Below are positions 1-7,738 of a DNA stretch of 53,350 nt, piece after piece. The stretch's first letter is position 1. The number at the start of each line of letters is the position of its first letter. The position numbers were made by a program, and so were the translations under genes. Source of the DNA: an uncultured bacterium (GTDB taxonomy: Bacteria; Verrucomicrobiota; Kiritimatiellia; CAIKKV01; CAIJXV01); the NCBI GenBank assembly GCA_903824675.1, contig CAIJXV010000001.1:1-53350 (forward strand), read 5' to 3'. The notes beneath the pieces are model-generated. The model did no database searches and was not told the DNA's origin. It saw nothing but the letters and a program-made list of their open reading frames with translations.

Positions 1-187
1 AGCAGCCGCGCGAGGCACCCGCTGGCCTGGCGGCGGGCTCGTCGCGCGGCGATCAGGACCTCGGCGAACTTTGCGGCTTTGCGTGAGAATAATCGGAGTT
101 CTCACTTCCGCGGTGTTGCCGAAGAAATTTGTCTTACACCCGCCGTCCAAGGGCAGGCGAATACGGTGTTGACGCCGATAAGGGAGC
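1..187. other. Upstream region of the toxin-antitoxin operon, no gene recognised
   Basis: No convincing coding region was found, although the first 100 bases could hold the end of a gene lying outside the window. A perfect inverted repeat GTGAGAA/TTCTCAC with a 9-nt loop occupies 83-105 and could be an operator or the end of an upstream transcript. Confidence 0.4.
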
Positions 188-197
188 GTGCTACGTT
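169..197 (+). promoter_or_regulatory. Weak candidate sigma-70 promoter for the RHH/PIN operon
   Basis: TTGACG (169-174) and TACGTT (192-197) are separated by 17 bp. The -35 is good and the -10 is poor. Transcription would start near 204, leaving room for the AAAGG ribosome binding site at 211-215 before the ATG at 224. Confidence 0.35.
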
Positions 198-223
198 GTC
201 TTACAGATAGAAAGGATGTGCAC

Positions 224-439
224 ATGGCCACGCTAACCATTCGGCTTCCCGAGCAACTGCGCACGGACTTGAGGAAGTTAAGCCGCCAAGAGCACAAGGC
301 CGTCAGCGACATCGTCCGCGATTCGCTCCGCAGGCATGTGGCCGTTCAGCAATTCCGGTCCCTCCGCCGCAAAATCCTGCCGTTTGCTGAGGCCCAAGGA
401 CTTGTGACTGACGAGGAGGTCTTCAAGGCCTTGTCATGA
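224..439 (+). CDS. Ribbon-helix-helix (CopG/Arc-like) antitoxin
   Basis: This 71-residue protein opens with a strand-like segment (TLTIRLPEQ, residues 3-11) followed by helices rich in charged residues. That is the layout of ribbon-helix-helix DNA-binding antitoxins. The ATG at 224 was chosen over an upstream GTG at 188 because AAAGG lies 8 nt before it and the RHH fold begins at once. Its stop codon overlaps the start of the PIN toxin gene (ATGA), so the two are translationally coupled. By family knowledge it would bind and neutralise the PIN RNase and repress the shared promoter. Confidence 0.8.
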   Translation: MATLTIRLPEQLRTDLRKLSRQEHKAVSDIVRDSLRRHVAVQQFRSLRRKILPFAEAQGLVTDEEVFKALS

Positions 440-837
440 GAGTCATTCTTGACGCCAACGTACTGATCGCGGCCGTCGCAAGCCGCGGGTTGTGCGAGTC
501 CTTGCTGGAACTCTGCCTGGAAGAGCACGGTCTGATCGTCTCGGAGGAGTTGCTCGGCGAAGTTCATCGCAACCTGGTGAAGCGGATCAGACTCCCGGAG
601 GCTGTGGCTTCCGATTTCTGTCGCCTATTGCGAAACAATGCGCTTATGACAACGCCGGCGGTCGTTTCCCCAGGCGCCTGCCGCGACCCTAAGGACCTCT
701 ATCTCCTCGGCCTGTCCGAATCAGCCAACGCGGACTTCCTGGTCACAGGCGACAAGGATCTGATCGAGTCTGGATGGCGCGGCCCTACGAAGATCGTGAC
801 CCCGCGCCAATTCTGGGAGAATTGCAGACAGAAATGA
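436..837 (+). CDS. PIN-domain toxin (putative ribonuclease)
   Basis: At 133 residues this is the usual size of a single PIN domain. It starts with MRVILDANVLIAA, where D6 is the first catalytic acid. E42, the D84/D87 region (RDPKDLYLL) and D106 in VTGDKDL supply the other expected Mg2+-binding acids. PIN toxins of VapC-like systems are Mg2+-dependent RNases that cut specific RNAs when freed from antitoxin. The gene overlaps the RHH antitoxin by 4 bp (ATGA), the normal antitoxin-first order. The GH78 gene follows 35 nt downstream on the same strand. Family assignment is firm; the RNA target is unknown. Confidence 0.85.
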   Translation: MRVILDANVLIAAVASRGLCESLLELCLEEHGLIVSEELLGEVHRNLVKRIRLPEAVASDFCRLLRNNALMTTPAVVSPGACRDPKDLYLLGLSESANADFLVTGDKDLIESGWRGPTKIVTPRQFWENCRQK

Positions 838-872
838 GGGCGCCTGCCCCTCCAGCAAAAGGAGATCCGTCT

Positions 873-3545
873 ATGAAAACAAAAAAGAATGTGTCGTTGA
901 AACGTAAACCTTCGGTATTGGATTCGCTGGGGGTGGTCGACCTGACCTGTGAGTACCAGCCCAATCCGTTGGGCATCGATGTGCGGGTTCCCCGTTTGGG
1001 CTGGCACCTGGTTTCAGCCCAACCGAATTGCCTGCAAAAAAGCTATCGCATCCGGGTGGCCACGCATCCCGACCGGTTGCTGGCGGAAACAGGCGACCTG
1101 TGGGATAGCGGGCGCGTGGATTCCGAGGCCTCCACTCAGGTCGAGTACCAGGGCAAATCCCTGCCGTCGGGTGGGCGCGCCTATTGGACGGTCAAGGTAT
1201 GGGATCGCGCGGGAGGCGAAAGCGAATGGGCCCCTGCGGCGTGGTTTGAGATGGGCCTGCTGAATCCGGAGGACTGGACCTCCCGCTGGATTGCGATCGC
1301 GCCGGAAGACCAGTCTTCCGCGCATGCCGCCCCCTTCTTTCGCAAAGCATTTTCGGCCCGAAGTGAAATTCTCTCCGCCCGCGCCTATGTGTGCGGCGTG
1401 GGCTATCACGAATTGTATTTGAACGGACAGCGGGTGGGCGACCATGTGCTGGATCCGGGTTTCACGCGCTATGACAAGCGACTCTTGTATGTGACCCATG
1501 ATGTCACCGCGTTGTTGTCGCAGGGCCAGAATGTGGCGGGCGTCATTTTGGGGAACGGCTTCTATAATAATTTGGAAAAGGATGTCTGGCAGTTCTACAC
1601 GGCCGTCTGGAAAAGCACGCCGGCCCTGCGGATGCAAATCCATATCACCTACCGCGACGGGACGCAGGATGTGTGGAATACGGATGCTTCCTGGCAGGTC
1701 AACGACCGGGGCCCGATTGTGTTCAATTCCGTCCGGTGCGGGGAGAAGTATGATGCCCGCAAGGAGTTTGGCGACTGGACCGGGCGGTCCGGTTCGGTTG
1801 TGGGCTGGAGTCTGGCCCGGGAGATCGAGGGACCCCAGGGGCGATTGACCGCCCAAATGATGCCGCCCATTCGCGTCCTCAAGGCGATCCGGCCCGTCAG
1901 CGTCAAAAAAGTGGCCGCCCAAACGTATCAGTTCGATATGGGCCAGGATATAGCCGGCTGGGCGAAACTCACGGTTAAAGGTGCGGCCGGCACAGAAATC
2001 CGTCTGGAATATGGGGATCGCCGGACGCCGGATGGGCGGATTGACCGTTCCAACTACGAAGTATTGGTGACCGAGTGCGAAGTGCAGGTTGATACCTACA
2101 CCCTCAAGGGCAATGGGGTGGAGTCTTGGGAACCCCGTTTTACCTATCATGGTTTTCAATGGGTGGAGGTGACCGGACTTCCCTCGCGGCCAACTCTCGA
2201 TACGCTCTGCGGGTACGTGGTGGGCACTGATTTTGAACGCGCCGGCTCGTTCCAGTGTTCCCATCCGCTCCTGAATTGGATACAGACGGCATCCGAATGG
2301 TCCTATATCGGAAACTATCACTCGATTCCGACCGACTGCCCGCACCGCGAAAAGAACGGGTGGACGGGGGATGGACATTTGGCGGTTGAGATGGGGCTGT
2401 ATAATTATCGCTCCCTGGCGGCGTATGAAAAGTGGATGGACGACTTTTCGGATGCCCAACGGGAGGATGGCAATCTGCCGGCGATCGTACCGACCTCGGG
2501 TTTCCATTGGGGCTATGACACCTATAACGGCGCCTGTTGGGACAGCGCCTATCCCCTGATTTCATGGGCGTTGTATCTCTACGGCGGGGATCGCCGGGTG
2601 CTGGAAAAACAGTATGCCGGCATGAAACGCTATGTGGATTATCTGGCGGCACTGGCCGGCACCAGCCACCTGGTACGGGAGGGCTTGGGTGAATGGAGCT
2701 CGCCGTATGGATCCTCCGCTGATTATGTGGCGCCCTCCGCCCTGAGTCTGACCGGCTATTATTATCAGATGACCGAAATCGTTTCCCGCGTGGCCGATCT
2801 GCTGGGGCGCCCCGATGACGCCCGAACCTATGGGGACCGGGCCGACCTGATCCGGAAGGCATTTAATGATACCTGGCTGGACCGGCCCAGCGGGATTTAC
2901 CACACGTTGTCCATGACCGCCCAATCTGCGGCCCTGTACCAGGGATTGGCCGAAAAGCGGGATGAAAACAAGGTGCTCGAAAAGTTGGTCAAAGCGGTGG
3001 AACTCTACGACTACCGGATTAATGCCGGGATCCATGGCACCAAACACCTATTCCATGCCTTGACCGATAAGGGCCGCATGGATGTGGCCTACCGGCTGGC
3101 GACTCAGACCCAGTATCCTTCATACGGTTGGTGGAAAAAGCAAGGAGCCAATACGCTATGGGAAGACTGGAAGGGGAGTTTCAGTCATAATCACATCATG
3201 TTCGGGGACATCAGTGCCTGGTTTTACCGCAACCTGGCGGGGATTCAACCCGATATCCAACAGCCGGGATTCAAACACATCATCATCCGTCCGCAACCGG
3301 CCGGGAATCTCCGCTGGGTGCGAGCCGAGCATCTGACGCCCTATGGAGCCGTGAAAGTGGTCTGGCGTATTCGCAAAAAGCAGTTCGTGCTGGAGGTAAC
3401 CGTGCCGGCGAATACAACGGCCCGGGTGACGTTGCCGGTGGCGAGTCGGCGGGCGGTGCTGGCGGCGGATGGCAAGCCGGTGGGAAAGAAGCCGGTGTAT
3501 GCCATCGGGTCCGGCACTTCGCGGTATACCTGTCGCTGGGCTTGA
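873..3545 (+). CDS. GH78 alpha-L-rhamnosidase
   Basis: This 890-residue protein should remove terminal alpha-L-rhamnose from plant or microbial polysaccharides or glycosides by an inverting mechanism. It has N-terminal beta-sandwich domains (about 1-390) and an (alpha/alpha)6 barrel. The signature DCPHREKNGWTGD places D488, E493 and D500 at the spacing of the acidic residues of characterised GH78 enzymes. E764 in LWEDW fits the general base, followed by the usual SHNH segment. The ATG at 873 has AAAAGGAG 8 nt upstream; a longer upstream start would overlap the PIN gene. No signal peptide is evident, so it is probably cytoplasmic. It sits 35 nt behind the toxin-antitoxin pair and may be read from that promoter. 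Confidence 0.92.
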   Translation: MKTKKNVSLKRKPSVLDSLGVVDLTCEYQPNPLGIDVRVPRLGWHLVSAQPNCLQKSYRIRVATHPDRLLAETGDLWDSGRVDSEASTQVEYQGKSLPSGGRAYWTVKVWDRAGGESEWAPAAWFEMGLLNPEDWTSRWIAIAPEDQSSAHAAPFFRKAFSARSEILSARAYVCGVGYHELYLNGQRVGDHVLDPGFTRYDKRLLYVTHDVTALLSQGQNVAGVILGNGFYNNLEKDVWQFYTAVWKSTPALRMQIHITYRDGTQDVWNTDASWQVNDRGPIVFNSVRCGEKYDARKEFGDWTGRSGSVVGWSLAREIEGPQGRLTAQMMPPIRVLKAIRPVSVKKVAAQTYQFDMGQDIAGWAKLTVKGAAGTEIRLEYGDRRTPDGRIDRSNYEVLVTECEVQVDTYTLKGNGVESWEPRFTYHGFQWVEVTGLPSRPTLDTLCGYVVGTDFERAGSFQCSHPLLNWIQTASEWSYIGNYHSIPTDCPHREKNGWTGDGHLAVEMGLYNYRSLAAYEKWMDDFSDAQREDGNLPAIVPTSGFHWGYDTYNGACWDSAYPLISWALYLYGGDRRVLEKQYAGMKRYVDYLAALAGTSHLVREGLGEWSSPYGSSADYVAPSALSLTGYYYQMTEIVSRVADLLGRPDDARTYGDRADLIRKAFNDTWLDRPSGIYHTLSMTAQSAALYQGLAEKRDENKVLEKLVKAVELYDYRINAGIHGTKHLFHALTDKGRMDVAYRLATQTQYPSYGWWKKQGANTLWEDWKGSFSHNHIMFGDISAWFYRNLAGIQPDIQQPGFKHIIIRPQPAGNLRWVRAEHLTPYGAVKVVWRIRKKQFVLEVTVPANTTARVTLPVASRRAVLAADGKPVGKKPVYAIGSGTSRYTCRWA

Positions 3546-3579
3546 TCGGCCGACATTCCTCAGCTCGTCCGTTCTTCAG

Positions 3580-3606
3580 TGGAGGGCGATGGGCCTCCGT
3601 CACCGC
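3580..3606 (+). repeat. GGAGGGC-type hairpin repeat between convergent genes
   Basis: This copy has a GGAGGGC head, then GGCGATGG and CCGTCACC able to pair around a GCCT loop (7 of 8 positions, counting one G-U). It lies between the convergent GH78 and ATPase genes. The same design recurs at 7659-7686 and 7695-7721, so it belongs to a dispersed family. No T-run follows, so it is not a classical terminator. Confidence 0.6.
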
Positions 3607-3644
3607 TTCTCATCCGGTACCCAGAACCCGTCTGAAGGGAACCC

Positions 3645-4844
3645 TTATCCCATCCACTTTCCCGCCGGTTCAGAGAGAAAATCAGCCAGCGGAATGCCTT
3701 GGGCACCTACTAGCAGTTGCCGTTGCACGGGGAATGTTTTTGCGAAGGCCGTCATGCCAGGCAGCGCGGTCTCGCGCCGTCCGCTCTTGACTTCGATTCC
3801 AACAACCGTTTTGCCTGCCGAAAGAACGAAATCCACCTCCCGGTTGCAGTCAAACCAATAGCCTACGGTAATTCCTGTTCCGATTGAACTGTTCAGCAGA
3901 TGCGCGCCGACAGCGGATTCAACGATCCGCCCCCAGTAATCGCGTTCAACTTGAGCGCCGGCAAACGTATGTCCGGCCAAGGCCGTCATCAGCGCGGTAT
4001 TGAGCACCTGAAGTTTCGGGCTGGAGGCCCGCTGTCGCACTTTTTGGCCGGCGTACTTGGAAAGGCCCACCGCGAGCCCTGCGCCATTGAGCAGCTCGAG
4101 ATAGTGCGCCAGAGTGACCGTATTGCCCGCATCATGCAACTGGCCAAGCATTTTCTGATAAGACAGGATTTGCCCGGAATAATCGCAGGCCAGATTAAAC
4201 ATCCGCCGAAGCAAAGCGGGCTTGTCAACCCGGGTCATGAGCAGAATATCCCGCGAGAGGGTGGTCTCGATCAAGGAATCAATGATGTAGCGACGCCAGC
4301 GAGTCTCATCCCCGATCAGGTCTGCTGCACCGGGGTATCCCCCAAAATAGACATACTGTTCGACCGACCAACCAAAGGCGCTCTGCATTTCAGCAAAAGA
4401 CCAATGCGGAACCGGAAGGATTTCAAAACGGCCGGCTAAACTTTCGGTAAGCCCCGTCTGTATCAGAAGTGGGGATGAACCCAATAATAATACACCCAGC
4501 GGCCGTTCAGCGTGGGTATCCTCGTCCCAAAGGCGCTTGACCGCCTCCGACCAACCCGTCACTTTTTGAACCTCGTCAATAATAAGTAATGCGGGAATAA
4601 CGGCTTTCGCATTACGCGTCAGCATTCTGGCAATATCCCACTGTTGTCCCAACCAAGATCGGTCTTGCAGGGTGGGTTCATCTGCGGAGGCATAATGAAC
4701 CGGCATTGAAAGGGCATGGGTGATTTGCCGAGCGAGCGTGGTTTTACCCACTTGGCGTGGTCCCGCAAGAACTTGAATGAACCTTCTGGATTCTTGCATC
4801 CGCGCCAACAGAGGCTGGAATAAGCTACGCTTGAAAGACTTCAA
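3645..4844 (-). CDS. AAA-type ATPase with C-terminal DUF4143 domain
   Basis: The 399-residue protein has Walker A GPRQVGKTT (28-36), Walker B LLIIDEVQ (86-93) and a C-terminal DUF4143 region with REVDFV...GIEVKSG, a PD-(D/E)xK nuclease-like pattern. Proteins of this AAA_14/DUF4143 type are common in bacteria and archaea, often near mobile or toxin genes, and their role is unsettled. The start is TTG at 4844, supported by AGGAGG 5 nt upstream; no ATG fits as well. The gene stands alone between convergent GH78 and the LamG protein. Its promoter is covered by four phased half-sites (see 4857-4906), so transcription is probably repressed, possibly by its own product. Confidence 0.85.
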   Translation of the reverse strand: MKSFKRSLFQPLLARMQESRRFIQVLAGPRQVGKTTLARQITHALSMPVHYASADEPTLQDRSWLGQQWDIARMLTRNAKAVIPALLIIDEVQKVTGWSEAVKRLWDEDTHAERPLGVLLLGSSPLLIQTGLTESLAGRFEILPVPHWSFAEMQSAFGWSVEQYVYFGGYPGAADLIGDETRWRRYIIDSLIETTLSRDILLMTRVDKPALLRRMFNLACDYSGQILSYQKMLGQLHDAGNTVTLAHYLELLNGAGLAVGLSKYAGQKVRQRASSPKLQVLNTALMTALAGHTFAGAQVERDYWGRIVESAVGAHLLNSSIGTGITVGYWFDCNREVDFVLSAGKTVVGIEVKSGRRETALPGMTAFAKTFPVQRQLLVGAQGIPLADFLSEPAGKWMG

Positions 4845-4856
4845 TTTCGCCTCCTG

Positions 4857-4906
4857 ATATTACTCAACGCACTGAGTAATATCACTCAATTGAATGAGCG
4901 TGTCAA
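4857..4906 (-). promoter_or_regulatory. Promoter with four 11-bp-phased operator half-sites
   Basis: On the minus strand TTGACA (4901-4906) and GATATT (4878-4883) are separated by exactly 17 bp. Half-sites ACTCA/TGAGT alternate in orientation at 4862, 4873, 4884 and 4895, all 11 bp apart; only the last differs (TGAGC). The first two form a perfect palindrome with ATATTACTCA and TGAGTAATAT arms (4857-4882, 6-bp spacer). The sites fill the -35/-10 spacer and the likely transcription start, as expected for cooperative repression. Confidence 0.75.
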
Positions 4907-4920
4907 TAAAAAGTAAGGGG

Positions 4921-4948
4921 GGAACATCAGGGACAGGCTATTAGTTTC
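4921..4948 (+). repeat. Solitary REP-like element related to the RAYT flanks
   Basis: The core GGGACAGGCTATTAGTTTC (4930-4948) nearly matches the sequences flanking the transposase at 52003-52021 and, inverted, 53331-53350. The element supplies the last codons and stop of the LamG reading frame on the opposite strand. It looks like a non-autonomous copy mobilised by a RAYT-type HUH transposase. Confidence 0.65.
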
Positions 4949-5667
4949 AGTCTTGCCTGGCGATCCTCCTGGAAGAGGGCGGCCACTTGAACATCCGACA
5001 GCGCCCGCCGGTAGAGGCGCAGATCGCAGATGGCGCCAGCGAAGTACAGGCCGTCGTACAGGCCGGCCCGGCCGATGGCAAACGGCAGGGCCGCTCCCGG
5101 ATCGGCGCTGATGCCTCCGGCCTCGCCACTGCTCCTCCCATCCACATACACCCGGCAGATCCAGTTCCCGCGCATGCCGGAACGGGTGAAGCCGATGTGA
5201 TACCATTGCCCCTCGATCAGCGCGGCCCGGGAAACGCACACCTCAACATCGTTCCAGAGCACGGTGACCTCGCCTACGTCCTTCCCCCGGCCGACGCACA
5301 GCTCGTACTGTCCTCCATGGCCACTGGGTTCCGTTTGCCCGTAAACGCACTGCCCGTACCCACCGGGGCTGGCATTCCGGAAGAGCAGCCAGGCAAAGGC
5401 GGACATCTCCTCCGGCAGATCCGGCCCGGGGCGACTGCCGACCTGGACATGCCCATCCACGCCGTCGAACGCCAGGGCCGCCTTCCCTGCAGGTCCGGCC
5501 ACCCACGCACATCCGCCGCTCAGGACACCGGCGTGGCCGTTTCCTGAGGAGTCGCCCGCCTCGCGGCCGCCAAGCTCGTCGCACCGCCAGTGTGCGGCCA
5601 GGGGTTCGAAAAGCGCTCCCGAACCACCGCTGTTGCAGGCACTGCCTGTAATGTCTTCGGAACTCAT
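4927..5667 (-). CDS. LamG/concanavalin A-like domain protein, probably truncated at its C-terminus
   Basis: The 246-residue product is essentially one LamG-like jelly roll. It has HWRCDE (27-32), SSGNGHAG and ALAFDGVDGHVQVG, then GQWYHIGFTRSG and a closing RLYRRALSDVQVAALF. Such domains bind carbohydrate or act as modules of secreted enzymes, but no signal peptide or catalytic domain is present. A weak GAGGGG precedes the ATG at 5667. The last few codons (LKLIACP and stop) fall inside a REP-like element, so the original C-terminus was probably lost. It may be a fragment of a larger protein and may not be functional. Confidence 0.6.
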   Translation of the reverse strand: MSSEDITGSACNSGGSGALFEPLAAHWRCDELGGREAGDSSGNGHAGVLSGGCAWVAGPAGKAALAFDGVDGHVQVGSRPGPDLPEEMSAFAWLLFRNASPGGYGQCVYGQTEPSGHGGQYELCVGRGKDVGEVTVLWNDVEVCVSRAALIEGQWYHIGFTRSGMRGNWICRVYVDGRSSGEAGGISADPGAALPFAIGRAGLYDGLYFAGAICDLRLYRRALSDVQVAALFQEDRQARLKLIACP

Positions 5668-5910
5668 GGCTACCCCTCGGCCTTTCGGGCGTTTTCAAAA
5701 TGCATCTGGAATTGATAAGAAATCGCTTTTCAGAGGTTACAGGCACCCCGCTTCGCTCAAGGAGCTTCGCAGGGCAGGCACGCCCGTGGAGGCCCGTATG
5801 AAGAAGCGCTTTCATGGAAAAGTGTGCCCGGATAGGGGTGGATAGTCAAGATCCGGGTAAAAACGATGCGTGGTTTGCCTTGATGAAAGACAGTCCTGTG
5901 CCGCAAAGGC
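5668..5910. other. Intergenic stretch with a short dispersed repeat
   Basis: No gene is seen. At 5750-5795 the sequence GCTTCGCTCAAGG followed by AGGGCAGGCACGCC resembles the insert at 12834-12856 with its following bases (AGGGCAGGCGCGCC). It looks like a degenerate small mobile repeat. Confidence 0.4.
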
Positions 5911-6210
5911 TCAGCCATTCGCGTAAACCATTACTGGTTCGACGTCGCTCACCACGGGCGATTCAGTATCGTAGTCGGGAAAGGGATCGTCGAGGCAGGG
6001 CTCGATGACCGGCGGGCCGGACGGATCTGTACCGGAGTGGACCCGGACCCCTTGCGCCCCTACTACGCCAAGGCTTCGAAGGGCAGGCCCTAAACCGAGA
6101 TGACGGAGAATCCGTTCGAGCACCGTGCGGTCGTCAATCAGAGAAACAATCCGCATCTCGTGCGAACACCAGGGACACAGCAGCGGGTCGGCTTCTGCTA
6201 CTCTGCGAAG
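5911..6210 (-). pseudogene. IS91-like (Y2) transposase remnant, C-terminal part only
   Basis: The frame reads ADPLLCPWCSHEMRIVSLID, then DRTVLERILRHLGL. This is the zinc-ribbon-like CPxC and helix typical of IS91-type transposase C-termini, and an acidic DDPFPDYDTES tail follows as in that family. An in-frame stop at 6211-6213 ends the frame upstream, and the catalytic HUH and double-tyrosine region is absent. A dispersed repeat (about 6056-6092) interrupts the region after HLGL. It is therefore a dead fragment that marks earlier insertion activity. Family assignment is by motif recollection and should be confirmed by profile search. Confidence 0.6.
6056..6092 (-). repeat. Dispersed GCCTTGGCGTAGTAGG repeat inside the transposase remnant
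   Basis: On the minus strand CCCTTCGAAGCCTTGGCGT plus AGTAGG is a close relative of the sequence at 9400-9430, which has longer internal arms. Its position inside the dead transposase gene shows the repeat can insert into other elements. Confidence 0.5.
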
Positions 6211-6265
6211 TCAGCCTGTCGCGTTGCTCCCTGATGTTGCAAGGCCATGTCTGTGGGTGGCGCGC

Positions 6266-7450
6266 TCAGCGACTGAGAATGCTGATCGGCGCCCGGCCAT
6301 CGCCGGGGCCGTCCGGCCAGGGCGACCAGTGATCGTTCTCGAACTTCCGCCGGGACGATTCCTTCTTGAAATCCGGCAGGGCGAACGGCCGGCCATTTTC
6401 CAACGCACTTTTCCAAGCGAGGATGCCGACGCTGCTCATCGCGACGCCCCGGTACACATCGAGGTACGGCTGTCGGCGCGCGCGAATGGCCTCGGCGAAA
6501 TAGAAGTTGGTCCAGAAATCCCCTCCCCCATGACCCGCTTGGTTGGCCAGGGCGCCGTGCTCGGGCCAATCCGGATAGTAGGATCGCTCGGCCACTTCCC
6601 CGCGTTTCAGCGCCCATTGTTCGTGCCACACCCGGACGTTACCGGAACCGAAGTAACCCGGGCCACGGCCAATTTCCATCGCGCCGCGCGTCCCGTGGAC
6701 CCGGTACCAGTTGCTATGTCCGGCGACCGTCAATCCGAAAATCCGAAACACCGCGCCGTTGTTCATCTGGCAGAGAATCACCGAGCCGGGATCCCGGCCC
6801 CGCACCGGCGCGCGGCGAGGCTGGGGCGCCGCGATGGAAAGGGCGTTGACGCTGACCGGCATCGTGTCCGTGATATACATCAGCGGCGCCAGCGCGTGCG
6901 TGCAGTAGTAGGTCGAGGGCATGCAATGCCGCCAATAGTTCGGCACCTGGCACGGGGGCTTCTGACCGGGACGGCTGGGTTCGCCGGGGTGGTTGTATTC
7001 GCCCTCGGCATACATCACGCGGCCGATTTCACCGATCCGGTAAACGCGCCGCATCTCCATATTGAACAACGTGAACGGGTAATTCTCCGCCAGCATGTAG
7101 ATCCGCTTGGACCGCTCGACTTCCCGGCAGAGCGCGACGCCTTCAGCGATCGTCGCATTACACGCGGTCTCGCTCATCACGTGCTTGCCGGCCCGCAGCG
7201 CCTTGATTGCAAACGGCGTGTGCTGATGGAAGTAGTTCGCCAACACCACCGCGTCCAAGTCGTGTTCGAGGAACCGGTCGTAATCGGTGTACGTGGCCAC
7301 CCCGAACCGTTTCCCGGCCTGCTTAAGCGGCTCCTTCTGCCGGTCGCATAACGCGACCAGTTTCATTCCGACCAACTCGTTCGCCCCCGTCGCGAAGCTT
7401 TGTCCGCGTCCGAGGCCGATCACGCCCACTCGAATCAGTTTCTGTTTCAT
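6266..7450 (-). CDS. Gfo/Idh/MocA-family oxidoreductase with atypical active-site motif
   Basis: The 394-residue protein has an N-terminal Rossmann fold (VGVIGLGRG, 8-16) for NAD(P), a family-typical middle (AIKALRAGKHVMSE) and a C-terminal alpha/beta domain. The usual EKP motif, whose lysine contacts substrate, reads E94-T95-A96 here, so the chemistry may differ from classical sugar dehydrogenases. GGAGG lies 7 nt before the ATG at 7450. No signal peptide is seen. It stands alone between the IS91 remnant and a URO-D-like gene on the same strand. Such proteins usually oxidise a sugar or cyclitol hydroxyl; the substrate cannot be read from sequence. Confidence 0.85.
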   Translation of the reverse strand: MKQKLIRVGVIGLGRGQSFATGANELVGMKLVALCDRQKEPLKQAGKRFGVATYTDYDRFLEHDLDAVVLANYFHQHTPFAIKALRAGKHVMSETACNATIAEGVALCREVERSKRIYMLAENYPFTLFNMEMRRVYRIGEIGRVMYAEGEYNHPGEPSRPGQKPPCQVPNYWRHCMPSTYYCTHALAPLMYITDTMPVSVNALSIAAPQPRRAPVRGRDPGSVILCQMNNGAVFRIFGLTVAGHSNWYRVHGTRGAMEIGRGPGYFGSGNVRVWHEQWALKRGEVAERSYYPDWPEHGALANQAGHGGGDFWTNFYFAEAIRARRQPYLDVYRGVAMSSVGILAWKSALENGRPFALPDFKKESSRRKFENDHWSPWPDGPGDGRAPISILSR

Positions 7451-7658
7451 TGGTTTCCTCCGATTTTTCCCACTCCCTACCCCAGGCCCTGGAGTCCAAA
7501 CAGATTTCCCGTGAACCCGTATCGATACTTGTGCTTACTTTTACCCAATACCTGTCCAAGGGATACCGGGGAAGAGACGCCCTTCCACGACCACCAGGCT
7601 TTCCTGACACCCGGACAGGGCGCATTGTTGCGGCTGGCGCCCCTCGGATGGGGATTTA

Positions 7659-7721
7659 TGGAGGGCCGCAGGCCCCTGCCGCCGTCTGGTGCAAGCGGCG
7701 ACGGAGGCCCGTCGCCCTCCG
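7659..7721. repeat. Inverted pair of GGAGGGC-headed hairpins
   Basis: The first hairpin (7659-7686, + orientation) has stem GGCCGCAGG/CCTGCCGCC with one mismatch and a CC loop. The second (7695-7721, - orientation) has a perfect GGCGACGG/CCGTCGCC stem with a GCCT loop. Heads GGAGGGC and GCCCTCC face each other. The pair sits just downstream of the URO-D-like gene that ends at 7739 and may mark the 3' end of its transcript. Confidence 0.6.
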
Positions 7722-7738
7722 CAAACCCGCGCATCGTA

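Noticed and set aside
1014-2507. Long open frame on the minus strand inside the GH78 gene
   Set aside because: It has no recognisable domain and mirrors the well-supported GH78 reading frame; it arises from GC-rich codon use.
6125-7351. Plus-strand 408-codon frame opposite the Gfo/Idh gene
   Set aside because: Low-complexity arginine/proline-rich translation with no motif; the opposite strand has Rossmann and family motifs.
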